Under the pieces are notes generated by a model. The model was given only the letters and a program-made list of their open reading frames with translations. It ran no database searches and was not told the DNA's origin. The translations under genes were made by a program, and so were the position numbers. A DNA stretch of 64,000 bases from Hydnum rufescens UP504. Taxonomy: Eukaryota > Basidiomycota > Agaricomycetes > Cantharellales > Hydnaceae. This document shows positions 10,277-21,166 of this stretch, one piece after another; position 1 is the first letter of the stretch; the number at the start of each line of letters is the position of its first letter. The stretch is taken from assembly GCA_014904985.1 (NCBI GenBank), contig MU128935.1, positions 143,495 through 207,494 on the forward strand, written 5' to 3'.

Positions 10277-11755
10277 TCATACCTCTGCTTCCGGCTCGCC
10301 CCCAACTTCCGCGGGTGTCGAGATGTCAGTGGCCTCTTCATTCCCATTTGCCACCGCGTCCTCGAATACCCCCTTAACATCCCACTCGCTCAACCCAATG
10401 CGCCCACCCAGCTTCTCCCACCGAGCCATATGCTGTTCGCGTAGGCCATTCGTGATACCCAGGAGCGCAGGCCAGTACTCGTCGTGCTTGTAGATGAACT
10501 CGACATCCCCACCCCAGTTCTGCATGCAAATGCACATGAATGTTCATGAGCAAATCGTATGTCTCGTCGTGTTGGATAAGAAGACTCCAGACCTTTGTGA
10601 TCATGTCGGAAGTGAAGAGTCCCTCCGTGACAACTTGGGGGTTGAAGCGCACCTTGACACGGGTGACTACGCAGTGCCGAAAAATCAGTTCAGATAGGCC
10701 TTCAAACTTCTACGTAGGCCTCTTGGGGATGAGACTCACCGGGGTCGACAAACGGCATTATCAGATTGAAGAAAGCGTTCACTATAAATGGGATGTTGAT
10801 CACAAGCGCCCGGCCCAGCCGTTCAGGATAATGATCCTCTAGTGGATAAGTAGGTCAGGATTCCTGTAAATAGACTGTGAAGACGGAGCCCACGCAAAAT
10901 ATTCAGCATCTATACATAGCGAAGGGGCTCTGAACGTTATGGTCTTGGTAAGATACAGTTTAGGGTATATTCACCTTTCGCGCTGTCCCTAGACTAGGAT
11001 TTTTGCCTCGATCTGAAAAGTCAATGAGAAAGTCCAGGCTATAGTATGGGATGTCAAATGAACGCGCAAGCAACAGTGAGGAATCAAACAACACGCACCC
11101 CTCCACGCCAGGTCCCATCAAATCGATACATCGTTCAAGTGTCCATACAGTATATTGTAGCTGACGAACAGGATCATCGGTATTCTGTCGGCTAGGAAGC
11201 ATGTACAGAGCAGGACGCCGATCCGAATCGAAACCGTATACGATAAGCTTTCCCGTCACGGCCTAGAATCACAAAAAAAAAAAAAAACAAAAAAAGGGTT
11301 CGCAATGCGGCACTTCTCGAATGATTCAGAGAGATACACGCCTCAGGCTCGACGTATTCGGGTGTGATGAACGATGTGAGGCCATATTCACGTCGCCATT
11401 TCAACGTGGCTTCGAGTCAGCTGTATCGCCTTAGCCTGATTCCACTTGGTAGCCCGAAGATAACGCAGTATACATTCCTTCGTCTACGCCGAAATAACAG
11501 AGCCAAAAATCGAAGGAATGAATCCACGGGAGAATCAACGCGTGGAGCCGATTTTCCGCGCAGTGGGATGCCTCTCACCAACCAAAATTTTTCCTCCTTG
11601 CTCAGCTCCGAGGGAGGGTCGGGAGACAGTTTGAAGGTGGGGTCGACGAAATGGGCCTCTACGGCATCATATAATTCACGTTGAGTTTCGCTAAGAGCCT
11701 CGGGACTCGGCGTTGGGAGGGCACTAGGGGCGATAGGAACGAATCGTTCAACCAT
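10277..11755 (-). CDS. Sec14-like CRAL-TRIO lipid-transfer protein
   Basis: An N-terminal helical CRAL-TRIO_N region (LSKEEKFWL, ILRYLRATKWNQAKAIQ, LKWRREYG) is followed by the lipid-binding domain: KLIVYGFDSDRRPALYM, DDPVRQLQYTVWTLER, LIDFSDRGKNPSLGTARK, DHYPERLGRALVINIPF, FFNLIMPFVDP, VRFNPQVVTEGL, WGGDVEFIYKHDEYWPALL. Fungal proteins of this kind move phosphatidylinositol or sterols between membranes. ATG 11755 (MVERFVPIAP) was chosen over a longer open frame upstream. A 16-base micro-exon coding MLNIL is required between ARK and the QDHYPE exon. One frame break near 11412 interrupts the N-terminal domain, and the exon/intron edge near 11345 is not clean. Confidence 0.85.
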
Positions 11756-12481
11756 ACCTGGCACCACAAGAAGTACCGATTCGGCAAATCCCAGAAGAAA
11801 CTCAATTTGGCGCTTAATTTGAAAACGCTTAAGCGCCGTTGCGCGTGCATCCAAGTATCCTCCACAGACCATAGGAGATGCTACTGTATTGACCCATATG
11901 CCCATCTAATTGCACATAATGTGTAGTCCGGCGGGATACTGTACTCTCAGGTGCAGACACGACTTTCTGGGAATGGTCGATATTTTTATTGAAACCCCAA
12001 CTTTTCAAATTGAACTTGTTCGGGTTAGGTCAGCTGGGTAATCGCTGCGTACGCGCCATGGGAATGTGGCGACCAAGCCCATTTACATTCACCATGATGA
12101 CGCGCCACCTTGTTCCCTCGAATAATACGATAGCCTCCCATGGACTGCCCGTTTGGTTGCTATATTGGAGTGTATAGCTGATCACGGGTCACCGGATATT
12201 CGTGTGAGGATGAGTCCGGGAACTAGAAGCACGGATGATGGTGGCCTTGAATCATCACCAACGTCTGTCGTGATAGAGTCTGACTGATGAGAAATTTTGT
12301 ACATTGCTCGCTATCCTTGGGAAGTGGGTTGGAAATTGGCAAAGGCAGCGTCTGTAGGGAATAACCGTGTCTGCGGGTCCAATCTGAAGATTAGGATTTG
12401 ATTTACGGATCGCGTTGAAAACAACTGTAATATGAACATTAATCTATGGGACGCCTTACAAATAACTGCCTAGGGTGCATG
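11756..12481. other. Intergenic stretch, no gene seen
   Basis: This stretch lies between the start of the SEC14-like gene and the 3' end of RPB5. No reading frame here looks coding. Confidence 0.5.
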
Positions 12482-13409
12482 TCAGAATGCGATTCGATAG
12501 CTCGCGTAGCGCCCACTCGTCTCGCTTGGCCGGGTAATTTTAACAACCTGGCCTCGTGTCAAACCATAATATCTGGCCACAGGGTCGGTGAGCTGTATTC
12601 GAGGCAGCTGCGTGTCTTTGAGTCGGCTAGCAGACAGGACATCGAAGGGGTGACGAATTCATTGAGATCGGGTGCCTCAGGACAGGAGCGCCAAGTACGC
12701 ACTATTTCTCAAGGAGCAACTTCTTTTCTTCCGGTTTCAGAACTTCGTGTTTTGGTACTAGAGTGTGGTGGGTGATATTAACGAGCAAAGAGGCCTCCTC
12801 AAAGTCTTCCAGAGTATAGGTTGTAGACATGGCACTGATAACCTTCCAACTGCGCATCGACAGCGGGTCTCAGTGAGATGAGAGATACCGAGGACATACC
12901 TTCTTAGCGGAAGGTGTCATTTTTTCAGAATATATGATGATGCCTCGTAAGATGGCTTTCTCGTCTAGTATCCCGAGAAACCTGTAGCCAATCATGATTA
13001 GATAGAGGGTTGAACAGGGTCTGGCGTGCGCACTTCCGCATGGTTTTGATGCTGACGTTCTTCTCGTCGGCAAAGAAAATGAATATTCGGTCGGTTTCAA
13101 CGTTCGGTTTATTCGTGAAGAAGTTGAGTTTCGTCTTACTGATTATCAGTGAAGAATCAAGTGAGTGTCGGAAGCATTCGCAGAGGATACCGCCCATCTT
13201 ACTCGACAGATCCATGCGCAGCATACAGAGACTTGAATCCAGCAAAGTCAAGTTGTATTTCGTCCTCTGACACCTCAAAACCCTGCTTATATATGAGCGT
13301 TCGTCCGGGAAAACAATTAAGATGAATTTACCCTATCTTTGACTAGTTCATGAATAGTGCGATTGATCTTCCACAAACGCGCAATGTTTCTGTCCTCCTC
13401 AGCATTCAT
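12482..13409 (-). CDS. RPB5: RNA polymerases I/II/III subunit RPABC1 (RPB5)
   Basis: A shared subunit of the three nuclear RNA polymerases, located at the downstream DNA jaw. The N-terminal jaw domain shows [69 protein letters not shown] and [18 protein letters not shown]. The conserved C-terminal assembly domain shows [33 protein letters not shown] and [12 protein letters not shown] 13409 gives MNAEED. Introns keep phase, including GT..AG introns after KDR, GSVD, KTMRK, SAKK and EKY. The first acceptor (CCC run at 13281-13283) lacks one base, giving a frame break that looks like a homopolymer error. Length is about 215 residues, normal for the family. Confidence 0.93.
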
Positions 13410-14527
13410 CGCAAACGCGCTCGGGGACACCCGGTCGGAGTTTGAATTGGGGCGCATCCGATGCCGGATGCGACTTGCCATTCACTATTCACGGAAGACC
13501 ATTGTCTTTGCTTGTGTGCAATCTACCCGACGACGAGACCATGTCCCCAGCATTATGTACAAGCCTCTGGTCCTTTCGCGGCTCCTTGGGCTACCCAACG
13601 ACTAAATTTCTGTCTACAGGATCAGATAGTTCCTTGGGATCCCGCAGTTTCTTGTGCTCCGTGGGTGTGACAGCCCAGCTACCTCAAAAAAACCTCCCTG
13701 AAGTCCTTCGGGCGTTCCACGAGTCCCCGCGTCACTGGCGACAGTAACGAGGGAAGCATTTGCTAACCTTGTAATTGTATTTCCTTACAGTTGAGATCCG
13801 CTTCTGTTATTTAATATAATCCTTACGACGTCAGACGCCAGTGTTTCCAATAACCGCGACTATCTTCTACGAGGTTGTGGTGAGCGGACGTTGTTCGATC
13901 ATTATTTGATATGCGAGGCAAAAAGACCTCGCGCGGTGCCACTCGCTCTACAGACCAGAAATCCTATATTTGGGGTGGGGTTGGACATGCGGGTGTGGGC
14001 TTTGTGTGGGCAGAGTCAACCAAAGCAGACGGTCTTGGGCATTGAATGGATGGCCAACGGTGGTGCACTCGTCATAGCATGTTTATCACGATTGCTTCAT
14101 CTCACTGTGCCTACCTAAATCTGCATCTCAAACCGGGGTGCATTTCTTGTGTGCAAAAAATGCGATGAGGCTTGGAATACAAGTTTCAATAAATCCATTG
14201 CCTCTCCAGCATGTCGCTCATGTGTGAATTGACCATTCCCTCTGCTGGGAAGGCCAAAAATGGACAAACGATGGTGGGAGGAAAAAGCCACTGGAAGTAG
14301 CTTATAGCGCCGGAGGAACTCCCACCTTGTTGATCGCCAAGGGGGATTTGTTGCCCGAGACAGAATAAATAATCTAAAAGGGATAGTTGATCTGAGTCGC
14401 AAAATCTCGTGTGTACATCGTGCCCGCCCAATTTAATAGATCATAACAAAATTCTAGCGGAGTCGTGTACTCGCCGCGGCTGGAAAAGTAGAATCCAGAG
14501 CAAAAGAATGGGGGCAGGGCGGTACCC
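13410..14527. other. Stretch without recognisable gene
   Basis: A 101-codon frame at 13442-13747 on the plus strand lies divergent to RPB5 and has no match I recognise. The other frames are short. The RPB5 promoter must lie at the left end. Confidence 0.4.
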
Positions 14528-15289
14528 ATGGTCACTCCCGACACATACGCACCCCCCAGGGAACTGGGTTACCTTCCCTCCCTGATCCATAAAACTTGAG
14601 GCAGGCGCACCTTGACCCTCGTCTTTCCCACCCACACCTTCAATCCCCCCCATCTTCTGCCTTTGGCCTATCTGTCTGGGGAGGGATGCGAGATATTGCC
14701 CTTGCATCAGCTGGGCGCCGGGGGGCCTCCAACTGGGTTTCGCCTGGAAGATCTGTCTATGGACTTCAGAACACCCTTAGACATCACCTATATTTTCCCG
14801 AAGGGACTATGCCAACAGCAGGAGTATCTGTCGTGGGCGACTAACGACATCTCCAAAGATGGTGGGGGAGACGAAAAACTCCCGGTGAGTGGAGACCAAT
14901 GTTCTTTAGCGGGACAAACTAACTGATGAGAGCGATGGTATAGCCCGAGGCACCTTCTATACCAGTAGGCATCGAGACTGATCAGTTGGGGACGCAGACG
15001 AAGCCTGTATGCACGAATCTCAAGCTGTAGTTGGGACAAGCATCGATCGCCGAGATTTCTTCGTGCCCAGGTCATCCCCAATCTCGCTTCGGCGAGGTTC
15101 CTTACAACTATGGAGGCGGCTGCCAAAGAGCAGCAGAAAGCCCAGCGGAAGTCGCCCCACAGTGTTCAGGCACACATCGCCGAACACAAGAAGTCAGGAC
15201 ACGGGAGTGCAAGAGATCTCAAGACACGATCGCAAGGTCTGGAGGAGGGTCGATGGTGGAGCGAGGAAATGGTACTTGCATCGGTGTGA
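14528..15289 (+). CDS. Hypothetical protein, multi-exon
   Basis: I do not recognise this protein. Coding is supported by phase-consistent introns: an exon ending GGGDEKLP before GTGAGT, an exon PEAPSIPVGIETDQLGTQTKP after an AG, a 63-base intron starting GTATGC, and a last exon VIPNLASARFLTTMEAAAKE that ends SEEMVLASV with TGA at 15287-15289. The last exon is rich in Lys, Gln, Glu and His and probably helical. The 5' end is uncertain: an in-frame ATG lies at 14528, but a TGA near 14597 interrupts the frame, so the start may be downstream of it or an indel may be present. Confidence 0.4.
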
Positions 15290-16320
15290 CGCACGTGACT
15301 CGGTGATTATTTCCTAATGCGTTGAGCCTTCGTCGCCAGGCTGATCTCCAGCCCTCTAGTCCGAAATTGGACACAGAAGGAGGGTGAAAGAAGAGAAGGC
15401 AGCGAGGACAAACAGTGGTCACTGGGAAGCACATGAATTGTGTCTGCCTGAACGGTAAATCGGTGTCGTCCAAGCTCCAAAAAGTATCGGCGGCCCATCA
15501 CAAGAGAAACAACTTCGACATCGTGGGAATGGGATGGCAAGTTGTTCAGTGATTTTTATTCTTGCTTTCCTTGAGGCGACGGTGTTTTGGTTCTTTAGTG
15601 TTCGCCTGGCGTATTATGCACTCATTTCTGCCGCTCGGGATTTGCATGATGACTCCTAAAAAATTCGAAGGATTATTATTCGACTGGCGGGCAGACGGAT
15701 CGCGTGGAACACCAGAAAGAAAACCCTCTGAAGGATGAGAAAGTCGTGAAAGGAGCACGGGAGGAAAGCCCAGCCTTGATTAAAAGAAGGGTTCCCCGTC
15801 CAACTCATGGGAAACTAGCAGGAGAACCCCAGGATCATAATCTGTTCAGAAGCTTTGGATAGAACTTGAACGAGGTCGAGAGCTTCGTAAGCACTTGCAC
15901 AGCAGTGTCGAATACTGATCCCAGGACCAAAGGAATCGCTTAAGATATGCATCAGTTCGAGCCAGAGGCGCGAATTTATGGAGACAGTAGCATGGCTTCT
16001 GGGTCAGTATACTGTAACCCGGGGTACAGGTAGGTTATCCATAAGGCTGGGCAATCGGACAGTGTAATGAATGAAAAAACTGGAGGAGTCAATTCAGAGT
16101 AGGAAAACAAGGAAGACAGGGGGAAGACTCAATGAAGAAACTCCGAGCAGACTCGATTTTGGGAAATTGAAAGACGCACGCATCGGCAAACGCCGATCCT
16201 GTCCCCGCCGCCGTCTTTCCCAGATATATTGCCAGACGCGATAAAATCGCGCGATTAAGTCAAGGCTAACGGGAGTGCTTGGGAAATTGTCTCCAGGAGA
16301 TTTCAGCCACCATTACGAAG
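15290..16320. other. Upstream region of phosphofructokinase gene
   Basis: No coding frame is convincing. The last 150 bases before the ATG at 16321 hold the likely promoter and 5' UTR, with palindromic sequence around GCGATAAAATCGCGCGAT at 16238-16255. Confidence 0.4.
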
Positions 16321-19300
16321 ATGAAAATTGCCGTCTTGACTTCTGGCGGCGACAGCGCTGGGATGAATGCTGCCGTTCGTGCTGTAGTTAGAGCCGGGAT
16401 TCTGCGGTGAGGGACTCACCAATTCATTCAAATGAGTGGGCGCTCTGAAAGTATGGGTCTTCCAGAGGCTGCGATACATGGGTTGTTCGTGAAGGATATG
16501 AGGGGCTTGTGCTCGGCAATATCGAAGGGCCTCGAGATTCAGATTCTCCTCCAGAAGTGCCCATCGACCTTTCAGGCCATGCCATGGATCCAGTTGTTAA
16601 GAATTTGCGGTTTGGGGATGGTGAATTGCTTAGGAATGGTGAAGGGGACGCCTTCGTCACTGACGACAAAGGAAGAACACTAAAGGGGCGCCATATCGTT
16701 CATGTCGGCTGGGATGATGTCAAAGGGTGGCTTTCTGAGGTATCATCAACCCCAACAAAAATACCCATGTTGCATCTAAAATCCTTGTTATCAGGGAGGT
16801 ACACTTATTGGTACAGCACGATCCAAGTCTTTTCGCACTCCTGAGGGTCGATTGGCTGGTGCTCGTAGCCTCATCAAAGAGGGAATTGATGCCCTCGTGG
16901 TCTGTGGAGGTGATGGTAGCTTGACGGGTGCCGACAAGCTCAGAAGCGAATGGCCGTCCCTTGTGAAGACATTGCTGGAGACTAGTAAGTATCCCCATCT
17001 CACATTCAAAATGCCTTCCTCAGTTCGTTTTTCGTAGACGTTATAACTCAGGCACAGGCATCTTCATACGGCCATCTGCGCATCGTTGGCCTCGTTGGGT
17101 CCATCGACAACGATATGGCACTCACCGATATGACCATTGGAGCACCCACCGCCCTTCACCGTATTTGCGAATCTATCGATAATATCAATACCACAGCTAG
17201 TTCTCATTCGCGAGCCTTCGTCATCGAAGTCATGGGGCGGCATTGCGGTTGGCTAGCCCTGCAAGCCGGAGTGAGGTGCGTTCGATTTTTTTCTGGTCCT
17301 CTCTGTGTTTCCATTTATCAGCTTCCCTCGTTAGTGCCGGTGCGGACTTTATTTTCATTCCAGAGAAGCCCGCTGCCGCCGGGGCTTGGGAGGATGAGAT
17401 GTGCGATACCATCACCACTGTAAGTGACAATCATCGGGGATTTTCCATCCCGTCTGCCTCCTTCCATTCGGAATCGTCCTGTTTTAGCATCGGAAAGTCG
17501 GTAAACGCAAGACAATTGTGATTATTGCGGAAGGCGCCCTGGACACCGCTCTCAATCCAATTAAGCCCGATGACGTCAAAGAGGTCCTGCGCGATAGGCT
17601 TGGATTGGACACTCGCGTTACAACTCTCGGTCACACTCAACGGGGCGGAAAGCCGTGTGCATATGATCGTATTCTAGTCAGCGGATTCAAACCAGGGCCT
17701 CTGTCACGAGACTTTTTTCTGAATGATACATCACTATACAGGCTACTCTCCAAGGGGTGGAAGCCGTGGAAACCTTGTTATCTGCCACACCCGATGATCC
17801 ATCATATATGATTGGGATTTCCGAAAACAAGCTCACTCGAGTTCCACTCGTTGAGGCCGTGGAGATGGTATGATTCTACTTGTTTTTTCGAATACGAACG
17901 TCAACATATTAATAGCGGTCGATCCCCTCAGACCCAGGCTGTGGCGAAGGCTATTGAATCTAAAGACTTTGCCAAAGCCATGGCTTTGCGTGATCCCGAA
18001 TTTGCTGAGAGTTACAGGAATTTTGTCGTCACCTCTTCGTTGAATATTTCCAACCAAGTGCCTCTACAGAAGGTCTGTTCCGGTAGTATTTCCAGCGTCA
18101 GGTATTGTTCTAAACGGTATCCTATGATAGAGATTGCAAATAGCCATCATCCAGTAAGATCTCACCGCACTTCATAAACGTCCATCCTTGTTCAGCAATA
18201 ACCCATTCCTCCAGTATCGGTGCTCCAGCTGGTGGCATGAATGCTGCAACACGAACGGCGGTTAGGTTTTGTGTTGATCGTGGTCACGTTCCTCTTGCTA
18301 TCCACAATGGGTTCAAAGGTCTTCTCGCGGGTAACATCACCGAACTATCATGGCTTCTTGTGGATAACTGGATGACACGCGGCGGCTCTGAGTTGGGGAC
18401 AAATCGGACGCTGCCAAGTGTCGATCTAGGCGCAGTGGCTGCTCGGTTCCAGGAACACAAGTTCGACGCCCTCTTCCTTATCGGTGGATTCGAAGCTTTT
18501 AGTTCTCTGCTCATACTGGAGAATGCGCGGGATCTTTATCCCGCTTTCAATATCCCGATGGTTCATCTTCCTGCGACGATATCGAATAACGTGCCTCTGA
18601 CTGATTTCAGCCTGGGAAGCGATACGAGCCTGAATGCCTTAGTGGAGGCTTGCGATACAATTAGGCAAAGCGCATCTGCCAGTAGAAATCGAGTGTTCGT
18701 GGTAGAAACTCAAGGGGGGCAGTGCGGATACATTGCAACCATGGGTGCCTTGGCGGTGAGTATTGCGGCTACATGAACACCTTGAATGTGGTAAATGTCT
18801 GGACCCCCCGCACCCTACAGAGTGGTGCCGTACTAGTGTATACCCCCGAAGTAGGAATCGACCTTAACGTACTGTCCAAGGATGTGAAGCGCCTCAAGAC
18901 GCGGTTCCAGCTAGACCTCAAGGGGAAGAGTCAAGGGCGCATTGTTCTCAGGTATTGTGATTTCTTCGTGTTTGAAGACTTAAATGCTCACACACTCCCA
19001 GAAATGAGAGTGCTTCTTCAGTATACACGACGGAAGTCATCACTCAGATACTCCAAGAGGAAGGCCCTCCACTGTTCGATGCCCGATTAGCGTCACTAGG
19101 TCATACTTTGCAGGGAGGGATTCCTTCTCCCTTAGATCGAGCCCGAGCAGTCCGTCTCGCCTCGAAATGCATGACCTTTCTCGAGGACCACGCACATTCT
19201 CTACGTTCCCACCCTCAGCGACGAGCACCTCGCGAATCAGCAGCTATGATAACCATCGAGGGAACATCCATCTTCATGACACCTGTGCAAGACGTCGTGA

Positions 19301-19395
19301 AACATGCTGATATGAAGAATAGGCGCGCAAACCATACGTGGTGGGAAGGATACAAGGGCTTGGCAGAACAACTGGGGGGGCTGTCGTTCATGTGA
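16321..19395 (+). CDS. ATP-dependent 6-phosphofructokinase, two-domain eukaryotic type
   Basis: Phosphorylates fructose 6-phosphate, the committed step of glycolysis. Twelve exons read without any break: 16321-16406, 16466-16739, 16795-16984, 17038-17275, 17335-17419, 17488-17676, 17742-17867, 17932-18072, 18131-18153, 18215-18755, 18821-18951, 19002-19395, giving 805 residues. The catalytic N half shows [17 protein letters not shown] (ATP site), [22 protein letters not shown], then [16 protein letters not shown] and [14 protein letters not shown]. The C half repeats the fold with [43 protein letters not shown] and [15 protein letters not shown], and has lost the catalytic residues, as in other eukaryotic enzymes where it binds effectors. 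Exon 9 is only 23 bases. It ends 62 bases from the MINDY stop on the other strand. Confidence 0.95.
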
Positions 19396-19456
19396 AGGTA
19401 ACTTGCTCAGATAGTATATCGTTGTGAAGTTGGTGTTGCTCGGGATCCAGAATGCA

Positions 19457-21011
19457 TTACATGACAGTACACTTTTTCGATGTTTCAGAAGAAAGGGACT
19501 GTCGGTGTCCGGAATGGTTGCTGATATGCAAGGGCGCTGGCTCGGGTTCTGGCAAGGGGAGTTTAGATGGAGGCGGCACTCCAGTTTGCCGGCTTCGTTG
19601 AGGTGTCGGATTCGGCTCATCGCCCGCCTCGGAAATTCTGAGCCGTTCTGCTTCTCGTGTCAACTCGTCTTCCTCCGCTTGTAATTGCTGAGCAAGGGCA
19701 AGGCTAGAATCGTGGACATGTCAAATCGCCGCCTAGAACTAGTGGAGCACAGAAACACGGACTCCGCTTCAAAAGTCTCAGACGCATCAGCATTAGGCTC
19801 CGTATCTCTCAGCGCGCTCTCTGCACTCCTCCCAGCGAAATCTCCACCGGCGGTGCTGGAAATAATGAGGCTGCCGTCAACGAAGCGGGAGCCGGCACCG
19901 TCGACATCTAGGGCGCGTCAATGTTCACTTTTATGATAGGCATTGTGCTCGATAATTATTACCTTCGAGGCTTTCCCACACTACTGCCGGCTCGTTGACG
20001 AAGTTACTATCAGTTACCAAGGTCCATAAAGATGGGTCTCCAGATGCTAGTACATGGACAAGAAGGACTGAGAGATGAGAATTGCGAATCAGAGCATACA
20101 AGCCAGGCTTGAGTGCGGAAAGGCTGAACAGTCCATGGTAGGTGAGTTGGGTGCTGTTAGCTTCCAAAAATTGGCGGATGGCGAGGGCTGCATGGATAGT
20201 CAAAAAGTTTGCATGTGCACCTACATCACTTGGACTTGCCAATCACTCACCATCCTGGTATTTGGCATCGCTAGACACTCCTGAATCCTCGCCAGGTTTG
20301 ACATTAGATAATACTTCTTCTCCAGCAACGACCATGTTCAATGCTCTGCGTCACGAACGCGTGAGGTGGGGTCGAAACCACTGGGAGTATCCATGCAGCA
20401 CATACGTATCATAATCTTCCGCTCTAGCTAAGACAGAGTATTCAGGTGCAGAAGGGTCGGCGAGCCACCCGTGGACGAGGGAAACTTTGCATAACTCGAA
20501 GAGCTTCAATTCGCCCCCATCTGCAGCAGGGCGGAATAACGATATGCCAGTAAATAAAGGATTTAAATCCATTCCGTGTTGCCTGTCTCTCGGCCACCGT
20601 TAGAAGGTGGTATGGAAGGAGTGGCTAGATTATGGGACTAATACGTTGAAGGCAAGACGGCGAGAGCACTGCTTAAGTCAACGTCTGAGAGACCTTCTCG
20701 GGAGTTGACCAAGTAATCGGCGACAAGAGAGGCCAAGTATTCATAGGATGCTGAAGTCCGACCAGGGGGCTGTATTTTGATATCCCCTCTCAAGATCATA
20801 ATGTTGCAGAGAGCGATAAGGGAACAAGGTCCGTTGCGATTCTGCGAGACGGTCTGTGCATAATGAGATGTAAACACCACCCTGATTCCACTTCGGAGGG
20901 TGTGTCTACCTTGTAGACATTTGAGGAGCCAGGCGGGTAACATATCTCTTTGAGGCGCCAGACCGCGTCTGACGAACTCTTTGCGAGTTCGTCCTTGTCG
21001 ACACTGGTCAT
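19457..21011 (-). CDS. MINDY-type deubiquitinase (FAM63 family) with C-terminal CaaX box
   Basis: MINDY-1/2 are cysteine proteases that trim Lys48-linked ubiquitin chains. Seen: WRLKEICYPPGSSN, then SQNRNGPCSLIALCNIM with the catalytic Cys, GMDLNPLFTGISLF, ELCKVSLVHGWLADP, LKPGLYALIRNSHLSVL with the catalytic His, LWTLVTDSNFVNEPAVVWE, and a helical ALAQQLQAEEDELTREAERL that looks like the ubiquitin-interacting tail. The last residues are KKCTVM, a CaaX box whose terminal Met favours farnesylation. ATG 21011 gives MTSVDKDELAK. All introns keep phase. The gene lies 155 bases behind the stop of the giant gene on the same strand. Confidence 0.88.
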
Positions 21012-21166
21012 CTGTGGCACGTAGCTCGGGATAAGCCGAAGGAGTCTAGTATGTATTATCTCCAAGGAAAAGACGAACGATGCAATCAAGAAACAAAAGC
21101 AAGCAAGCAAGAGATCGTGAACAATCGTGCACAGGTCATTAAACGGCATCAACTCTCGTCAAGGAT

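Noticed and set aside
16321..19395. PFK as two separate bacterial-type kinases in tandem
   Set aside because: All twelve exons join in one phase across the middle, giving the standard fused two-domain eukaryotic enzyme.
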